In this document: one piece after another, positions 32,851-43,224 of the stretch
Numbering within the stretch: position 1 is the first letter of the stretch
How the letters are laid out: every line of letters begins with the position of its first letter
From: Schizophyllum amplum
Lineage: Eukaryota; Basidiomycota; Agaricomycetes; Agaricales; Schizophyllaceae
Direction: 5' to 3'
DNA length: 64,000 nucleotides
NCBI GenBank assembly: GCA_007026445.1
Contig: VDMD01000005.1
Location: forward strand, 124,001 to 188,000
Program-made: the position numbers and the translations under genes
Notes under the pieces: generated by a model
The model's input: the letters and a program-made list of their open reading frames with translations, nothing else
The model's database searches: none
What the model was told of the DNA's origin: nothing

Positions 32851-33976
32851 ATGGACCCGCAAAACTCGCAGGTCGTTCTGATGTTAGTAGGCGTCGTGGG
32901 ATCAGGGAAGGTAAGAGAATACGGTACATCACCGTCAGAGCCCGTATCTATTCACCCGGTGCCAAAAATGACATGCACACTGCGCAGAGCACCTTCGCCG
33001 AAGCCCTGCAAGCGCACGAACCGCACTTCGTCCGCGCCAACCAGGACGATCTCGGTGACCGGTGGGAGGTCGAACGCCTTGCGCGAGATGCCCTCAGGCG
33101 CGGACTGTCTGTCTGCATTGACCGCCAGAACTTCGACGCAAGGTGAGTGGACCAGACTAGTCCGACTTCCCGGCGCTTATTGAAGCATTTCGACAGACAG
33201 CGTGCAACTTGGATCGAAATTGCCGGAGAGTTCCCAGGCACGGTAGTGCACGTTATTGTCTTCGACACGCCATACGAGGTGAACTCACAAGAGCCTCAAT
33301 GCGATCCTTGCTCATTGACCGCGCCTCGTCTGCAGATCTGCAGGGAGCGGTTAGTGCGCCGTACGTGGTCTGCGCACAAGCTGTTGCTCCACGCTCACCA
33401 AGCAAAGGTACCGGACACCCTACGGTTCAAACTGCGGAAAAGGGGCTAGAGCTGCTTGACCGCTTCACGTCGCTGTACCGCCCTCCGGAGCCGCGTGAAG
33501 GGTATCAGCGCCTCATCCGCCTGCGTCCTTCTGACCATGACTCACCGGTGTACTCCGCCGCGGATGTCGAAGGAATCCTCAGGCGTGTGCGGGATGCGCC
33601 ACCCGTCGAGCCGCCAGCGACGCTGTGGTCAGGGTGGTTGAACAGAGACTCGGGTCACGCCTACCGCAGCCCGAATGTGCAAGGCAGCTTCTATCGCAGA
33701 GGCGGTGGGTCTTTTGCGGTTCTCCAGGCTCGGCTGACATGTATCCCGCTGCGACAGGTTCGCGTGAATTCCGCTAGAGGCCCGCAGTCTCGCGAGCTTC
33801 CTGCATGCCGTGTACGTCGGCGAGAGGGAGGTCATAGCAGCCAGCGCGTACCCCACCTTTGGCAATCTGAACATATGTGTACATCGGACGGATGTGAGAT
33901 GTGGCGCGGTTGTATCCAGCGGCCTCGTGCGAAGGTGGCATGCGCCGGCTTCGCAAAGACAATAAGCACGGCTTAG
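32851..33976 (+). CDS. P-loop (AAA_33, polynucleotide-kinase-like) kinase; 3' end uncertain
   Basis: The Walker A motif is split by an intron: LMLVGVVGSGK then STFAEAL. Following segments are VRANQDDLGDRWEVERLARD, RRGLSVCIDRQNFDARQRAT, GTVVHVIVFDTPYE, ICRERLVRRTGHPTVQTAEK and GLELLDRFTSLYRPPEPREG. The exon order and motifs match fungal ATP/GTP-binding kinases related to the 3' domain of polynucleotide kinase (nucleotide or RNA 5'-end phosphorylation is possible; the substrate is unknown). After DAPPVEPPATLW near 33630 the frame becomes ambiguous. A candidate last exon at about 33779-33970 reads ARSLASFLHAVYVGEREVIA and SAYPTFGNLNICVH. I am sure of the kinase part only. Confidence 0.75.
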
Positions 33977-34056
33977 CTAGAAGCACCGGCTGATGCAGAG
34001 TGCCAGAATATTCATCCTATGCGATCGATGGTATCGTAGACGTGAATGTGAAGCCT

Positions 34057-35093
34057 TCATTCCTGATGACCACCGTCCGATGGCTTCGCCTCTTCAGCCG
34101 CCTTCGCGCGCTGTCCGAGAATCTTTGCGCTGACCTGCCGGGCGCTTTTAAAAAAACCATTGACGAGAAAAAGGTAGAAAGCGCCTACATTGCGAATGTG
34201 CATGGAAGCGCGTTCGACTCCGTACTCCTGACTGCGCTGGTAGTACTTCAGGGCCTCCTCGAGCTTTCCCGCTATAACGGGTAAGCGAAATACGCAGTCA
34301 ACATTGCCGGACGCTTACTGGCTTCAAGAACCGCAGCAAGATTGAATGCGATTTCAGGGTCCTCTGGCGAGAGGGAAGACGCCGTGCTGCATGGGACGGC
34401 TAAGTGGTTTTGATAGATGAGTGTGCAGAGAAGCTCGCGTACCGTAAGTGGTGGAGCGCCAGGTCAGGACGAGGTACGGGAGATATTATGTATGCGCTAG
34501 CCAGGTCTCCATGGCCGCTGTGTTGGTCACGAAGACTTCTGAACAGTGAGATCACGCACTGGTGTGAGCGTCCGGACTTGCCGGCTGCAAGTCTATAGAC
34601 TCTTTCCAGGCAGCAATAGCCTGATCAAAGTCCTCTATGGGAAGCTCGATTCGCAGCGCTTCGGGCACAAATCGAAGAGCTTACTGAGGTGGTAGTGCGT
34701 CACGCCGAGATTGAACAAGGAGCTGGCGTTACGCCTGATCTCGGCGCTGCGCTGGTAGAGGTCCTTGGCGGCATGCACGTCGCCCTCCTCGAGTTTGAGG
34801 GTACCCTGCTCGAGGCAGCGCATTGCCTCTGCCTCGGCTGGGTCGGTCGCATAGGAGTGCGCTGTTGTCGATGTCGCCCAACCTAGATAGGTTAAACTTC
34901 GTATTTGCAAAGTTCAAGTCCCAGATGAGACTCGCTTACGCCTCGAGGTGAGCGCGGAGCCAGAGTTAGCCAGCGCCCTGGGCCTTGACGCCCATTTTGC
35001 GGCGTAGGAAAGCGGGCGAGCCGTGCGCTGGGGCTGCAGCAAACCAGCGCGGGAGTTCCTGGCGAGGAGCGCGAGCGACCGCACAAAGTTCAT
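34057..35093 (-). CDS. Mitochondrial TPR-repeat protein
   Basis: Begins with a textbook presequence (MNFVRSLALLARNSRAGLLQ, then RTARPLSYAA). TPR-like helices follow: ATDPAEAEAMRCLEQGTLKL, EEGDVHAAKDLYQRSAEIRR, SSLFNLGVTHYHL, FDQAIAAWKESIDLQPASPD and KLEEALKYYQRSQEYGVERA. The last exon reads VSAKILGQRAKAAEEAKPSD before a TGA at 34057. Five or six exons are joined over short GT-AG introns; the middle ones (about 34290-34620) are only roughly placed. The start codon lies 164 bp from the divergent TIM23 start, so the two probably share a promoter. No named orthologue is recognised. Confidence 0.75.
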
Positions 35094-35257
35094 GTTCGCA
35101 ATTGTCTTTCGGCGGGATGCGGTCCTGGAAAAGGCGAGAAAGCACACGTGACCGCACCGGCAGCCGTGGTCCGGCGTGACGCCACACGAGCGCCAAAACG
35201 GCAAAACTTCCTTCTTTCCCTCGTCCAGCTCGCGCGACGTCGTCGTCATCGTCCGCC
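35094..35257. promoter_or_regulatory. Shared bidirectional promoter (mitochondrial TPR gene / TIM23)
   Basis: Only 164 bp separate the two divergent start codons, and both products are mitochondrial by sequence. No TATA box is visible. Co-regulation is inference from spacing. Confidence 0.5.
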
Positions 35258-36196
35258 ATGTCGTTCAGCTCGTCCTCCGACAACGCCAGCGCCTCTTCGT
35301 CGTCCTCGTCCTCGTCGCCGACCGCGGCGGACACGTTGAGGACAGCCAGCTTCGCGCGCCGGGACGGGCCAGAGGCAGACGGCGCAGTCACTGCGTCCGA
35401 CCTGCTCAATGCTGCTTACGACCCGACCCGGCTGCACCCCATGGCCGAGCTGGGCGATAAATTGGACTACCTGCTTCTAGAAGACGACAAGGTGACGGAC
35501 CTTCCGGGTGCAGGCACCGCCATTCCCTCGCGCGGATGGAGTGACGACCTTTGCTACGGCACCGGGACGATGTATCTTGGCGGTACGCATTAGGTCTCCT
35601 TCAAACTACCACTTTAGTCCATCCGCACTCGACTTCTTTCCCTCGTTCTTGCCACGGGCATCTCCTGCATCTTATCTGGACCCGCGGGCGCACCGTTTTT
35701 GGCCGGCCTTATTGTCTTTTTCCATCACACGCTGACAGCTGCTCCGTAGGTCTGACGCTTGGTGGGATGTGGGGTGTGCGTGAGGGTGCCCGACGCCCTC
35801 TCGCAGTTTCAAACGCGCGCTTGCGGATCAACAGCATCCTGAACTCTGTGACCAGGAGAGGGACCTTCATTGGCAACTCGGCAGGCGTTCTCGGTCCGTC
35901 TTACGCTTTACGCTGTGATACACTGCATTTTTGACGCGCTTCCTCCCCCCAGCCCTCGTGTATAATGGGGTCAACTCGGCCATAGATGGCGTCCGCGGCA
36001 AGCACGACCCCTTTGGCAGTATGGCAGCTGGCGCCCTTACGGGTGGCCTGTACAAGTGCACAGGTGCGTCTCCTTACGTTTTCACCCCGTCCCCCGTCTT
36101 ACACTCGCCGCAGCCGGCCTGAAGCCCACTATTGTGGCCGCTACCGTCGTCTCAGGCGCCGCTGGTGTCTGGAGTTTTGTCAAGACCCGCCTTTAA
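35258..36196 (+). CDS. TIM23: Mitochondrial import translocase subunit Tim23
   Basis: Channel subunit of the presequence translocase in the inner mitochondrial membrane. Exon 1 (35258-35582) encodes a Ser/Ala-rich N-terminus and the intermembrane-space receptor part (LHPMAELGDKLDYLLLEDDK). Exons 2-4 give LTLGGMWGVREGARRPLAVS, ARLRINSILNSVTRRGTFIG, LVYNGVNSAIDGVRGKHDPF, AAGALTGGLYKCTAGLKPTI and SGAAGVWSFVKTRL. The GxxxG-rich four-helix Tim17/22/23 fold and the RLRINSILN motif are diagnostic. The first intron is long for this window (about 167 nt). Confidence 0.96.
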
Positions 36197-36499
36197 TCAC
36201 TCATAGTATACTGCCGTCATGGCTAATATTACCACCCCTTACTGGAACGACTCTCGAGCCGGAAATGTGTTGCCTGCGACCCAATCGAACGGCGATTAAC
36301 ATTGATATTCCAATTGGAGAAGCATCTCCCATCCGGAACCCTCAGACGTGGCCTTTATTGAATCGACGATTCCCCGACCCCATCTGCATCTTTCGACTGT
36401 GACCGTTCGTTCCCTGACTCGGACTTTTACCTGGCAGCGGAATATATAAACGGTCGGTATCGTCTCGCCGAAGCCTCCTGCTAGCTCGTGTTGCCCAGC
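36197..36499. other. Intergenic with TATA element
   Basis: 3' flank of TIM23 and likely promoter of the velvet gene. AATATATAAA lies at 36441-36450, about 50 bp upstream of an ATG at 36500. Confidence 0.5.
36441..36450 (+). promoter_or_regulatory. TATA box
   Basis: AATATATAAA, the best TATA match in this region, preceding the first ATG of the velvet locus. Confidence 0.45.
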
Positions 36500-37910
36500 A
36501 TGCCATCGAGCGGTGACCCTACTGATCGTTTGATTTGTACAGCGATTCGCATCGCTGAGTCCACCCTCCTGCAGCATGTGCCGCTTATTGGCCTGCAGTG
36601 CACTATCGCAGATCGTGACTTTGCACCCACAAAGAAAGGTCGAGTGACGCCACGCCGCTTGAAGTTTCCTCAGGTCCTCCGCCACGCTTGGATTTCCAAG
36701 GTTGGTTCGTGCTCCGCCCTTTCTTCATTCATGATCACTTCATAGACGGCGACAGCCCTCTGGAACCTTGTTACGCCCACGACGTAGATATCGGCACCGC
36801 CCTCCGCTCACTCCCCTCGCTTCGGCGGGCAACTCCTTCTCGATCAAATCTGGGAACCACGTTCCTCATATAAAGTCGTCCCGCAGCCGTTGTACATGCC
36901 AGCCCCTCGCACCCGTTCTGGCCTCAACTGAGAATAACTCCTCCCCACGGTCGCCATACTCCAACCTCAGCCTCTCCGACCACGGCTCGCCATCGAGCCG
37001 GAGCAGCCCGTTCAGTCCGCCCGGGAGCTTTGCAGACGTGTCCGTCTCCGCGCCCGCGTTCGTTCGGCGGCCGCGCATCCAGGTCTCTTCGCTTCTTGTC
37101 GAGGACAGCAGCAGGTGCGCTCCCCCATGCTTCTAGGCGCCACGCGCGAGCGCCGCGCAGGGCCCTCCCACGCCGGACGCGCTAATCAGCGCCGCGCAGA
37201 TCATATCACCTCGAGGTCGTGCAGCAGCCTCAACGCACGGCCGAATTCGGGAGCGCGAGCCTGTCGCGCCTGCCTATTACACCACCCGTCATCGTCAAGC
37301 TGACCGTGACCGACCGCTCGGGCAACGCCGTTATCCCGTGAGTGCCTTCTCGCTGTGTTTTGTGGACGTACTGGGTGCTGAATTCTGCGCAGACAGCACG
37401 AGCTACCATTTTTGATTGCGCACCTGTCGCTGTGGACAGAAGATGGTCGCACGCGTGTGGACACGAGACAAGGGGCCCCGCTGCTGTACGGCAATCTTGT
37501 CTCTGCCGTCGACCAGCTCGAGGACATGGTTGGGAACCAAGGGCTCTTCTTCTGCTTCCCGGACGTCAGCGTCCGCGTGCGGGGTCGCTACCAGCTCGGC
37601 GTGACCCTGATGCGCATCTCAAGGCAAGCGAGCCGCCCCCATACCCGCCGTGACGCTGAAACTCACCAAGGATGGGCGCGTCAGCCGCTCTCAGTCAGGG
37701 AGAGAGTGGGCACGCCCTTGCAGAGACACGATCGCGGGCCTTTGACGTTGTGGAGCGGGCTCAGTACGTTGCCGTTCGTGAGTCCTCGCTCTCCTTTTTT
37801 TTGAATGGAGGGCTGAACTCCGCGCCTGCTGCATAGCACCCACGCGGATGACGATGGCGTTCCTGCGACAAGGGGCGCGCATGTTTACGTATATGGCGCA
37901 GCGGCAGTAG
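36500..37910 (+). CDS. Velvet-domain transcription regulator
   Basis: Velvet proteins are fungal NF-kB-fold DNA-binding regulators of development and secondary metabolism. The Ser/Pro-rich leader (NNSSPRSPYSNLSLSDHGSP, FVRRPRIQVSSLLVEDSSR) is spliced to the domain start SYHLEVVQQPQRTAEFG. Then come LPITPPVIVKLTVTDRSGNA, QHELPFLIAHLSLWTEDGRT, GNLVSAVDQLEDMVGNQGLF, FCFPDVSVRVRGRYQLGVTL, SGHALAETRSRAFDVVERAQ and FLRQGARMFTYMAQRQ. The intron after LMRIS uses a GC donor (AG|GCAAGC), and its acceptor at CTCTCAG keeps the frame. The 5' end is uncertain: the ATG at 36500 (MPSSGDPTDRL...) fits the TATA box and can be spliced in frame, but I cannot prove it. Which velvet subtype (VosA/VelB/VelC) is unresolved. 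Confidence 0.82.
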
Positions 37911-39017
37911 GTGGTTGCCGTTGAGGACGCTTGCCGCGCTCGGCTGTGTTTTCCCTTCTCGTGGTCACGGGGACTTGTTCTGCCTTCACGAACTTCGCCT
38001 GCCGCTGCTTGCGCATGGTTTTACGCCCCCTTTCGTTCGTGTATCTTGACTCCCGAAGTTGGTCTTGGTGCTGTTCTTGTGACTGTAGCTCGACATGCGC
38101 TTGTGGCCACACAATATAGGCCGGGCGCTCCCTCAGACACGCACTAAAAAGGTAGCCTCGTCCTCGCAATATTCTTTACCCAGTACGTCCGTCTATCCAC
38201 CGATTTCGCAGCGATGTCGGCGAGGTCTGCCACATCGGTATCGGGGCCTTCCTGCGCGCAAGGCAGGCGCGAGATGCGCAGGAGACGCGAGCAAGGCAGG
38301 AGATGCCAGCGAGCATGCGCTGATACGACAGACCGAACCCGATTTGCTGAGATCTCGTTTGTGGGCGCGTCTGCTCCACATGTGGCAAGATTTGTGGCAA
38401 CGGTTGAACCTTGATCTGAATCTAGACTCCTGATGTCTATTCAGCCTCCGCCGGCCAGTAAGTTTCGCGTTGCTAGCCTGCAGGTGCAGTCTGAAGTCTA
38501 TCTGAGGTCTCTATGCGCCAGAGCTATTTTGCGTGCCTACGTCGGTTGGGACCTCGAAGTCTGAGAGAACCAAGGCTTTCAACATTGACACCCAGCATCA
38601 TATTGTTTACCCCCTGTTTCCGCCTCACAAAAGTAGCGCAGCTAGCGCTCCTAGGGCCAGGACCATCTTGGGACCATCGATATCGTTCGCATCGGTCGAA
38701 TGTCCTGTAAAAGATTCGGCACCGTCCGATGTGAAACAGCCCGGCAAGACAATGCCTTCCTTATGGGGAAGTGCACGAACGTTAGCGCCATAATATGGAC
38801 CTACAAGAGTCTATGCTAATGTGGTCACGTGCCTCAATCTACTTAAATCGAATTGCGGTGCCGCTACAACGCCATCGCAGCTCATTCCTGGTACACTACG
38901 GGAGACTATCAATTTGAAGGAAGGATATATAAGATGTGAGTGTAACAGTACAAAGTCCGATCATGTGTGCCACAAAGCCAACAAGCGATATGCTACAAGG
39001 CGACCAGTATCGTCATA
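37911..39017. other. Long gene-poor stretch
   Basis: About 1.1 kb between the velvet stop and the 3' end of the PAP2 gene. At about 38250-38310 imperfect repeats of GCAAGGCAGG and GAGATGC(C/G)AG words occur. No coding or RNA gene is supported. Confidence 0.5.
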
Positions 39018-40512
39018 TCACGATGGTGCTGCTTGGCGCACAGTCACCTCCTTCATCTCCCCCACTCTGGTTGTACTAGACGATGCAGGTTCCATGCCGC
39101 GCGGAGCTGAGTCTTTGTTGTTCGGCATCTCGTCCCAAGGTAGCACCTCCGTCTCCGCTTGCCAGCCTGTCGCGGCATCCCAGTGGCCGTTCCCTTCCCA
39201 CCTCGCCGCATCTCCCGGGGCGCCCTCAGGCACCCACTGCATCCCGTCCCCGTGCGCGAAATCAGGAAAGCGATCTGCTGGCTCGGTAGTGTAGGAGAAG
39301 TGCCCGCTTCGCTCCTCGCCGTCGAGGCTGATACGCCGCCACGGCCCGCGCACTCGTGTGAGGGGAATGTGGTTGAATCGGTGGTCCCATACTACGTGCC
39401 CGGGTCAGACGCAGGTCCACGAAAAACACCGGCTTCAAGCACTCACTCGCCGCATAGTTGGCCCTGTAGCTCGCTACCGCGCACACCATCCCAATCACTG
39501 CGCCCCCAGCTACATCGTACCAGTGGTGCGAGTGGTCCAGCACCATGGCCCCCGCAATCAGCACCGCCCCAAGTATTGGCGCCAGAAACATGAACAGCTT
39601 CCACACCAAAATCCGCTCATCCGAGAATACCTTCAACTTTCCGTTGAGATACAGACTCAGCAGCACGAAGCCCGCAAAAGCGACGGTCATGTGCCCGGAA
39701 GGAAATGCCTTCAGTGCATCCTGAATGAACCCGTAGTCCGGGCCCTCGCATACTTCCCAGGTGAAGTAAAGACCGTGGTAGCCCGCTCCATCGCCCGGGC
39801 GGAGGTCTTCGCGCGGTCGGCAAACGTCAAAAAAGTGTGGTCGGAGGCCGCCCTGTGCAAACCATATTAGGCGTAGTATGAGAGGGAGACGGAAGACTGC
39901 GTACAATGAGCATTTTGTTGAAGATCTGGAAAACGCTTCCAAGAATGATCGCCCATATATTCATCCAGAACGCGACGTGAAGGTCGTAGAGATTGCGCAC
40001 GCGTATCTGCGCAAGGGCGAAAACGATGGTTGGGACTAGAACAGCGAGCAGCGCGGAAAGCCAGATGGGTATAATATTAGCTTGGCGGGGCTTGCCCATT
40101 TCCTGAGCGACCACTGGGTGAGCGTCGGTGTCACCGTACCAGGTCAAAGTATCAACGCACATGATTCATAAACTCGCCGTTCTCATTGAAAATCATAAAG
40201 TATCGTGACTTGCCGCCTACTGCGTCTGCAGAGTTGAACCCGATGCCCTTATGGGGAACAGGTAAGTCGGTCGTGTGCCGGGTTTGCAAGTCGTGTGCTC
40301 ACTATGGCGCCGAAAACAATGAGGGCGAGGACGTCTGCCCAGAGGTCACCGAGCCATTCCCGCCATGTCGGTGCTGCGGCGAGCCAGCCGAGGGCCTCCC
40401 GCTCGCGGAGACGCGCAGAGAGCGCTGGGCGCGGCGATTCTTTCTCGGGATCGCTCGTGGTGGCGCGGGGAGCATCCGAGGGTTTTGTGCTCGAACGCTT
40501 GAAGACGCTCAT
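39018..40512 (-). CDS. PAP2-family lipid phosphate phosphatase (Dpp1/Lpp1 type)
   Basis: Multi-pass membrane phosphatase acting on phosphatidate and related lipids. The cytosolic N-terminus MSVFKRSSTKPSDAPR runs into WLGDLWADVLALIVFGAIVS. ANIIPIWLSALLAVLVPTIV then precedes LHVAFWMNIWAIILGSVFQI. PAP2 motif 1 reads QGGLRPHFFDVCRP, motif 2 is FPSGHMTVAF, and motif 3 reads LDHSHHWYDVAGG. The motif-3 histidine and aspartate are present, but the usual Ser-Arg upstream in that motif (SRxxxxxHxxxD) reads GAMVLDHSHHWYD. After the last helix, YRANYAA is spliced (54-nt intron) to IWDHRFNHIPLTRVRGPWRR. The long hydrophilic tail ends VGEMKEVTVRQAAPS. Confidence 0.88.
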
Positions 40513-41011
40513 GAAGGGGGGAAGCAAGAGAGATGCGCGGCATAATTAGCAGAGGCTGATAGAGCTCCGCGCGTCAGTATGGCTGAACGGGTGGCGAGGC
40601 CGAGGACCGAAGACTCAGAGGTGACCGGAACCTGATTCACTGATGTCATCCCGGTCCCTGTCATGGGTGACGCTCTGCCTGCCACCCGTGCGAGCGACGG
40701 GCGAGCAAAGGCAGGGATAACGGGTGCACGCCGTGCGTATACTTGAAATCATAGCCATGTTTATCGAGCAGCATGTTTCAAGCACAAGAATGTCCTGACA
40801 TGGTCTGTGAGACAGGCCTAAAATATACACGCACCAGGGATTGCGTATATCAGTCAGGCGTCGAGACGCTGGATCTGTAGGCTCAGCACGCAGCACGCAG
40901 CACATGATCTGTGGGGACCTGTGGCGGCAACTGAAATCACTTCCTGTAGAGCAGTACAGCTTACTACAAGCACTCCTTTGGGACGTCCAAACAAAACATG
41001 TGTGCAACAGA
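40513..41011. other. Intergenic
   Basis: Promoter side of the PAP2 gene and 3' flank of BFR2. It holds a short GCACGCA direct repeat (cagcacgcagcacgcagcac, about 40882-40901). Nothing else. Confidence 0.5.
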
Positions 41012-42916
41012 TCAGAAAACACGGAAACCTTGCAATGCCTCCACTTCTTTTTGCGTGTCCACACCCTCGACGGTATCCTCCGCTGGCATCGCATGCTCGA
41101 AGCCCTTCCCCAGCAGCGACGCAAACAGCTCGTCGACCTGCTCCTCGTGCCACCCATGATGCATGGGGATCGGCACCATAAAGTTCTGCAGTTTCTCGTG
41201 GACGTCGTACCTGTGCCAAAGTCAGTACAAGGTCGCGTTGGGCGACAAAGCCAACACCCGGCCTGCAAATTTACACGCACCGTATTTTGCGCCCCTTGCT
41301 CGCCTTCGTGTCCACCTTCTTCTTCGCCTTCCGCATGCGTTGCGCCTGCACCCAGTCCTGCTCCGCTCCCTCGCGCGCACCGCGAGAGTCAATCACCTGT
41401 CGTAACAATTGCTGATAAAAGTCCGTGTCATCGAACACGTCTGCGGGATCCTGCGCCTGCACTTCCGCCTCGTCGTTACCGTCGGCAGCTGCTGCTTTCG
41501 CATCTACCACTGCCGCACGCCCTCTCCTTACACGCGTGCGCCCCAGAAGCTTTCCATGGTCAACGAGCGTCTCGTCGATGAGGGCCACAGCAGACTTGGG
41601 CTGTGCCGTTTTGGAAAAGGCATTGCGCGACGAGGGGAGTAGGACAGAGGGGGCAACGGCCTGAATTTTGGACGACCATTTGTTAAGGGTACGGATAAGG
41701 TGGGGGTGTGCGCTAGGGGAAACGGTCAAAGGGTAAGTAGGTGTCCGGTGAACGGGTAAAGTGCAAGTTGAAAACGCACCTATGCTCGAGGGTGGCCACG
41801 TCGGAGGAGAGGCCGCGAAGGTGATCAGCGTAGTCGGAAACTGAGGGCTCTGGGGTGTCGATTCTGCGCCGCTTGCGGGCAGGTGCGGCGACATCTTCGT
41901 TCTTCGAGAGTAGTTTCTGTAAAAGGAAACAATGAGCACTGGTGTTTCTCTTTTGTCGACCAGATCACGAACCTCTTGAAACGCCAGCAATTCGTCAGAC
42001 AGCGCGAGCGTCTCGTCCAGCATGCCCACAAGCGCGTCACGGCACTCGGGGCGGTCCGCCACACTCCCCCCATCAGCGAGCTTCTGCGCAGCGGTAACGG
42101 ATTTCTGCAGCCGTATGCGGGCGTCGAGGAGGGTGTCCCAGATAGCCTGGGATCGCGCGTCAATCTCATAACTCACAAAAGGCATTGACTGCGGGTACTA
42201 CTCACGACTTGCCGCGCAACGGCCTTGCCCTTGCGCACATCCGCTTCCCGGTTCTTGCGCAGGCCGGCCGTGAGTTCGTCTGTTTGGGGGGAGGGGCCGG
42301 AGCGGATGGTTGCGGTGGTGAAGGTTGAGGAGCGTCGGGTTCGTCTTCGGCCTCGCTGGCGCTTGCTTCCTCGTCGCTCTCGCTCGGCGCATCTCCTTTG
42401 TCTCCCACATCGTTCTCTTCATCCTCCGCGTCAGAATCGTCCAGGTCTTCCTCCCCGTCGATCCCATTCATCTCTCTCCGATCGTCTGCGTACTCCTCTT
42501 CTTCCTCGGTCTCGCCCTCCTCGCCAAGCACTTGCGCCCGGCTCGTCCGCGCACCATCGTACTTGGGATCTGATATACTATCGTGCTGCTTGCGCAGATT
42601 GCTCGGTCTGACACACGTCAGTGATGAGCGACGGGATGAGCAAAGCACGCACCCAACGTCCAGATAGTGGACTCTGCCCGCTACCGCATCCTTCATCGGC
42701 ACATCTTCGGCATTCGCAGAGACATCGTGAATCTCCTCGGGGTCAAAATCTTGAGTGGGATGTGAGTGAGAGGCGGCGTGCCAGCGGGGGGAAGGGTGCA
42801 TACCGACAGGCGCGGTGTCGTTGAGTTGCGCGAGTTGCTGCGCGAGGGATAATCCTGCAAAAGGTACTGTCAGTAGTGCAAGCAGATTCATAACTAATGT
42901 GCTCACTAGCTGTCAT
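41012..42916 (-). CDS. BFR2: Bfr2/AATF (Che-1/Traube) ribosome biogenesis factor
   Basis: Nucleolar protein required for early 40S/18S processing as part of the SSU processome. A 10-nt first coding exon (ATGACAGCTA) joins [16 protein letters not shown], then [20 protein letters not shown]. An acidic stretch ([17 protein letters not shown]) follows. The AATF domain reads [53 protein letters not shown] and [20 protein letters not shown]. The C-terminal TRAUB part is [52 protein letters not shown] and [16 protein letters not shown], ending EALQGFRVF. Every hallmark of the family is present. Confidence 0.93.
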
Positions 42917-43224
42917 GATGTTGAAGTGAACAGCGAGTACAATGAATGCGTGACGACCGTAAGCGCCCGACTTCGAGATCGGCCTGAAATTTGAGAATGC
43001 ACATCGGATGACCGGGCCGAGTATGATGGACGGCCCAGTGAATCTGATGTCACACTCAACACGCCCACGTGCAGGACGGCTCCGACCATGACTATCATTA
43101 TGCATTTAGTCGACTGCTCCGACTCGTCTTGAACCACCACCATCCTCGTTCGCCAGCGCCACTTGTGCGAAATTCTTGCTCTTCTCTCTCAAAGTCCTTG
43201 AGCTCTGCTTCTGCTAACATCACA
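42917..43224. promoter_or_regulatory. Divergent intergenic region (BFR2 / F-box-like)
   Basis: 308 bp between the divergent starts of BFR2 and the third F-box-like gene. No clear TATA box. The plus-strand side is CT-rich just before the ATG (cttgctcttctctctcaaag). Confidence 0.45.

Noticed and set aside
37120..37200. Possible exon or frameshift between the velvet leader and the domain
   Set aside because: An 85-nt intron with a CTAAT branch site close to the acceptor joins DSSR to SYHLEVV in frame, so no extra exon is needed.
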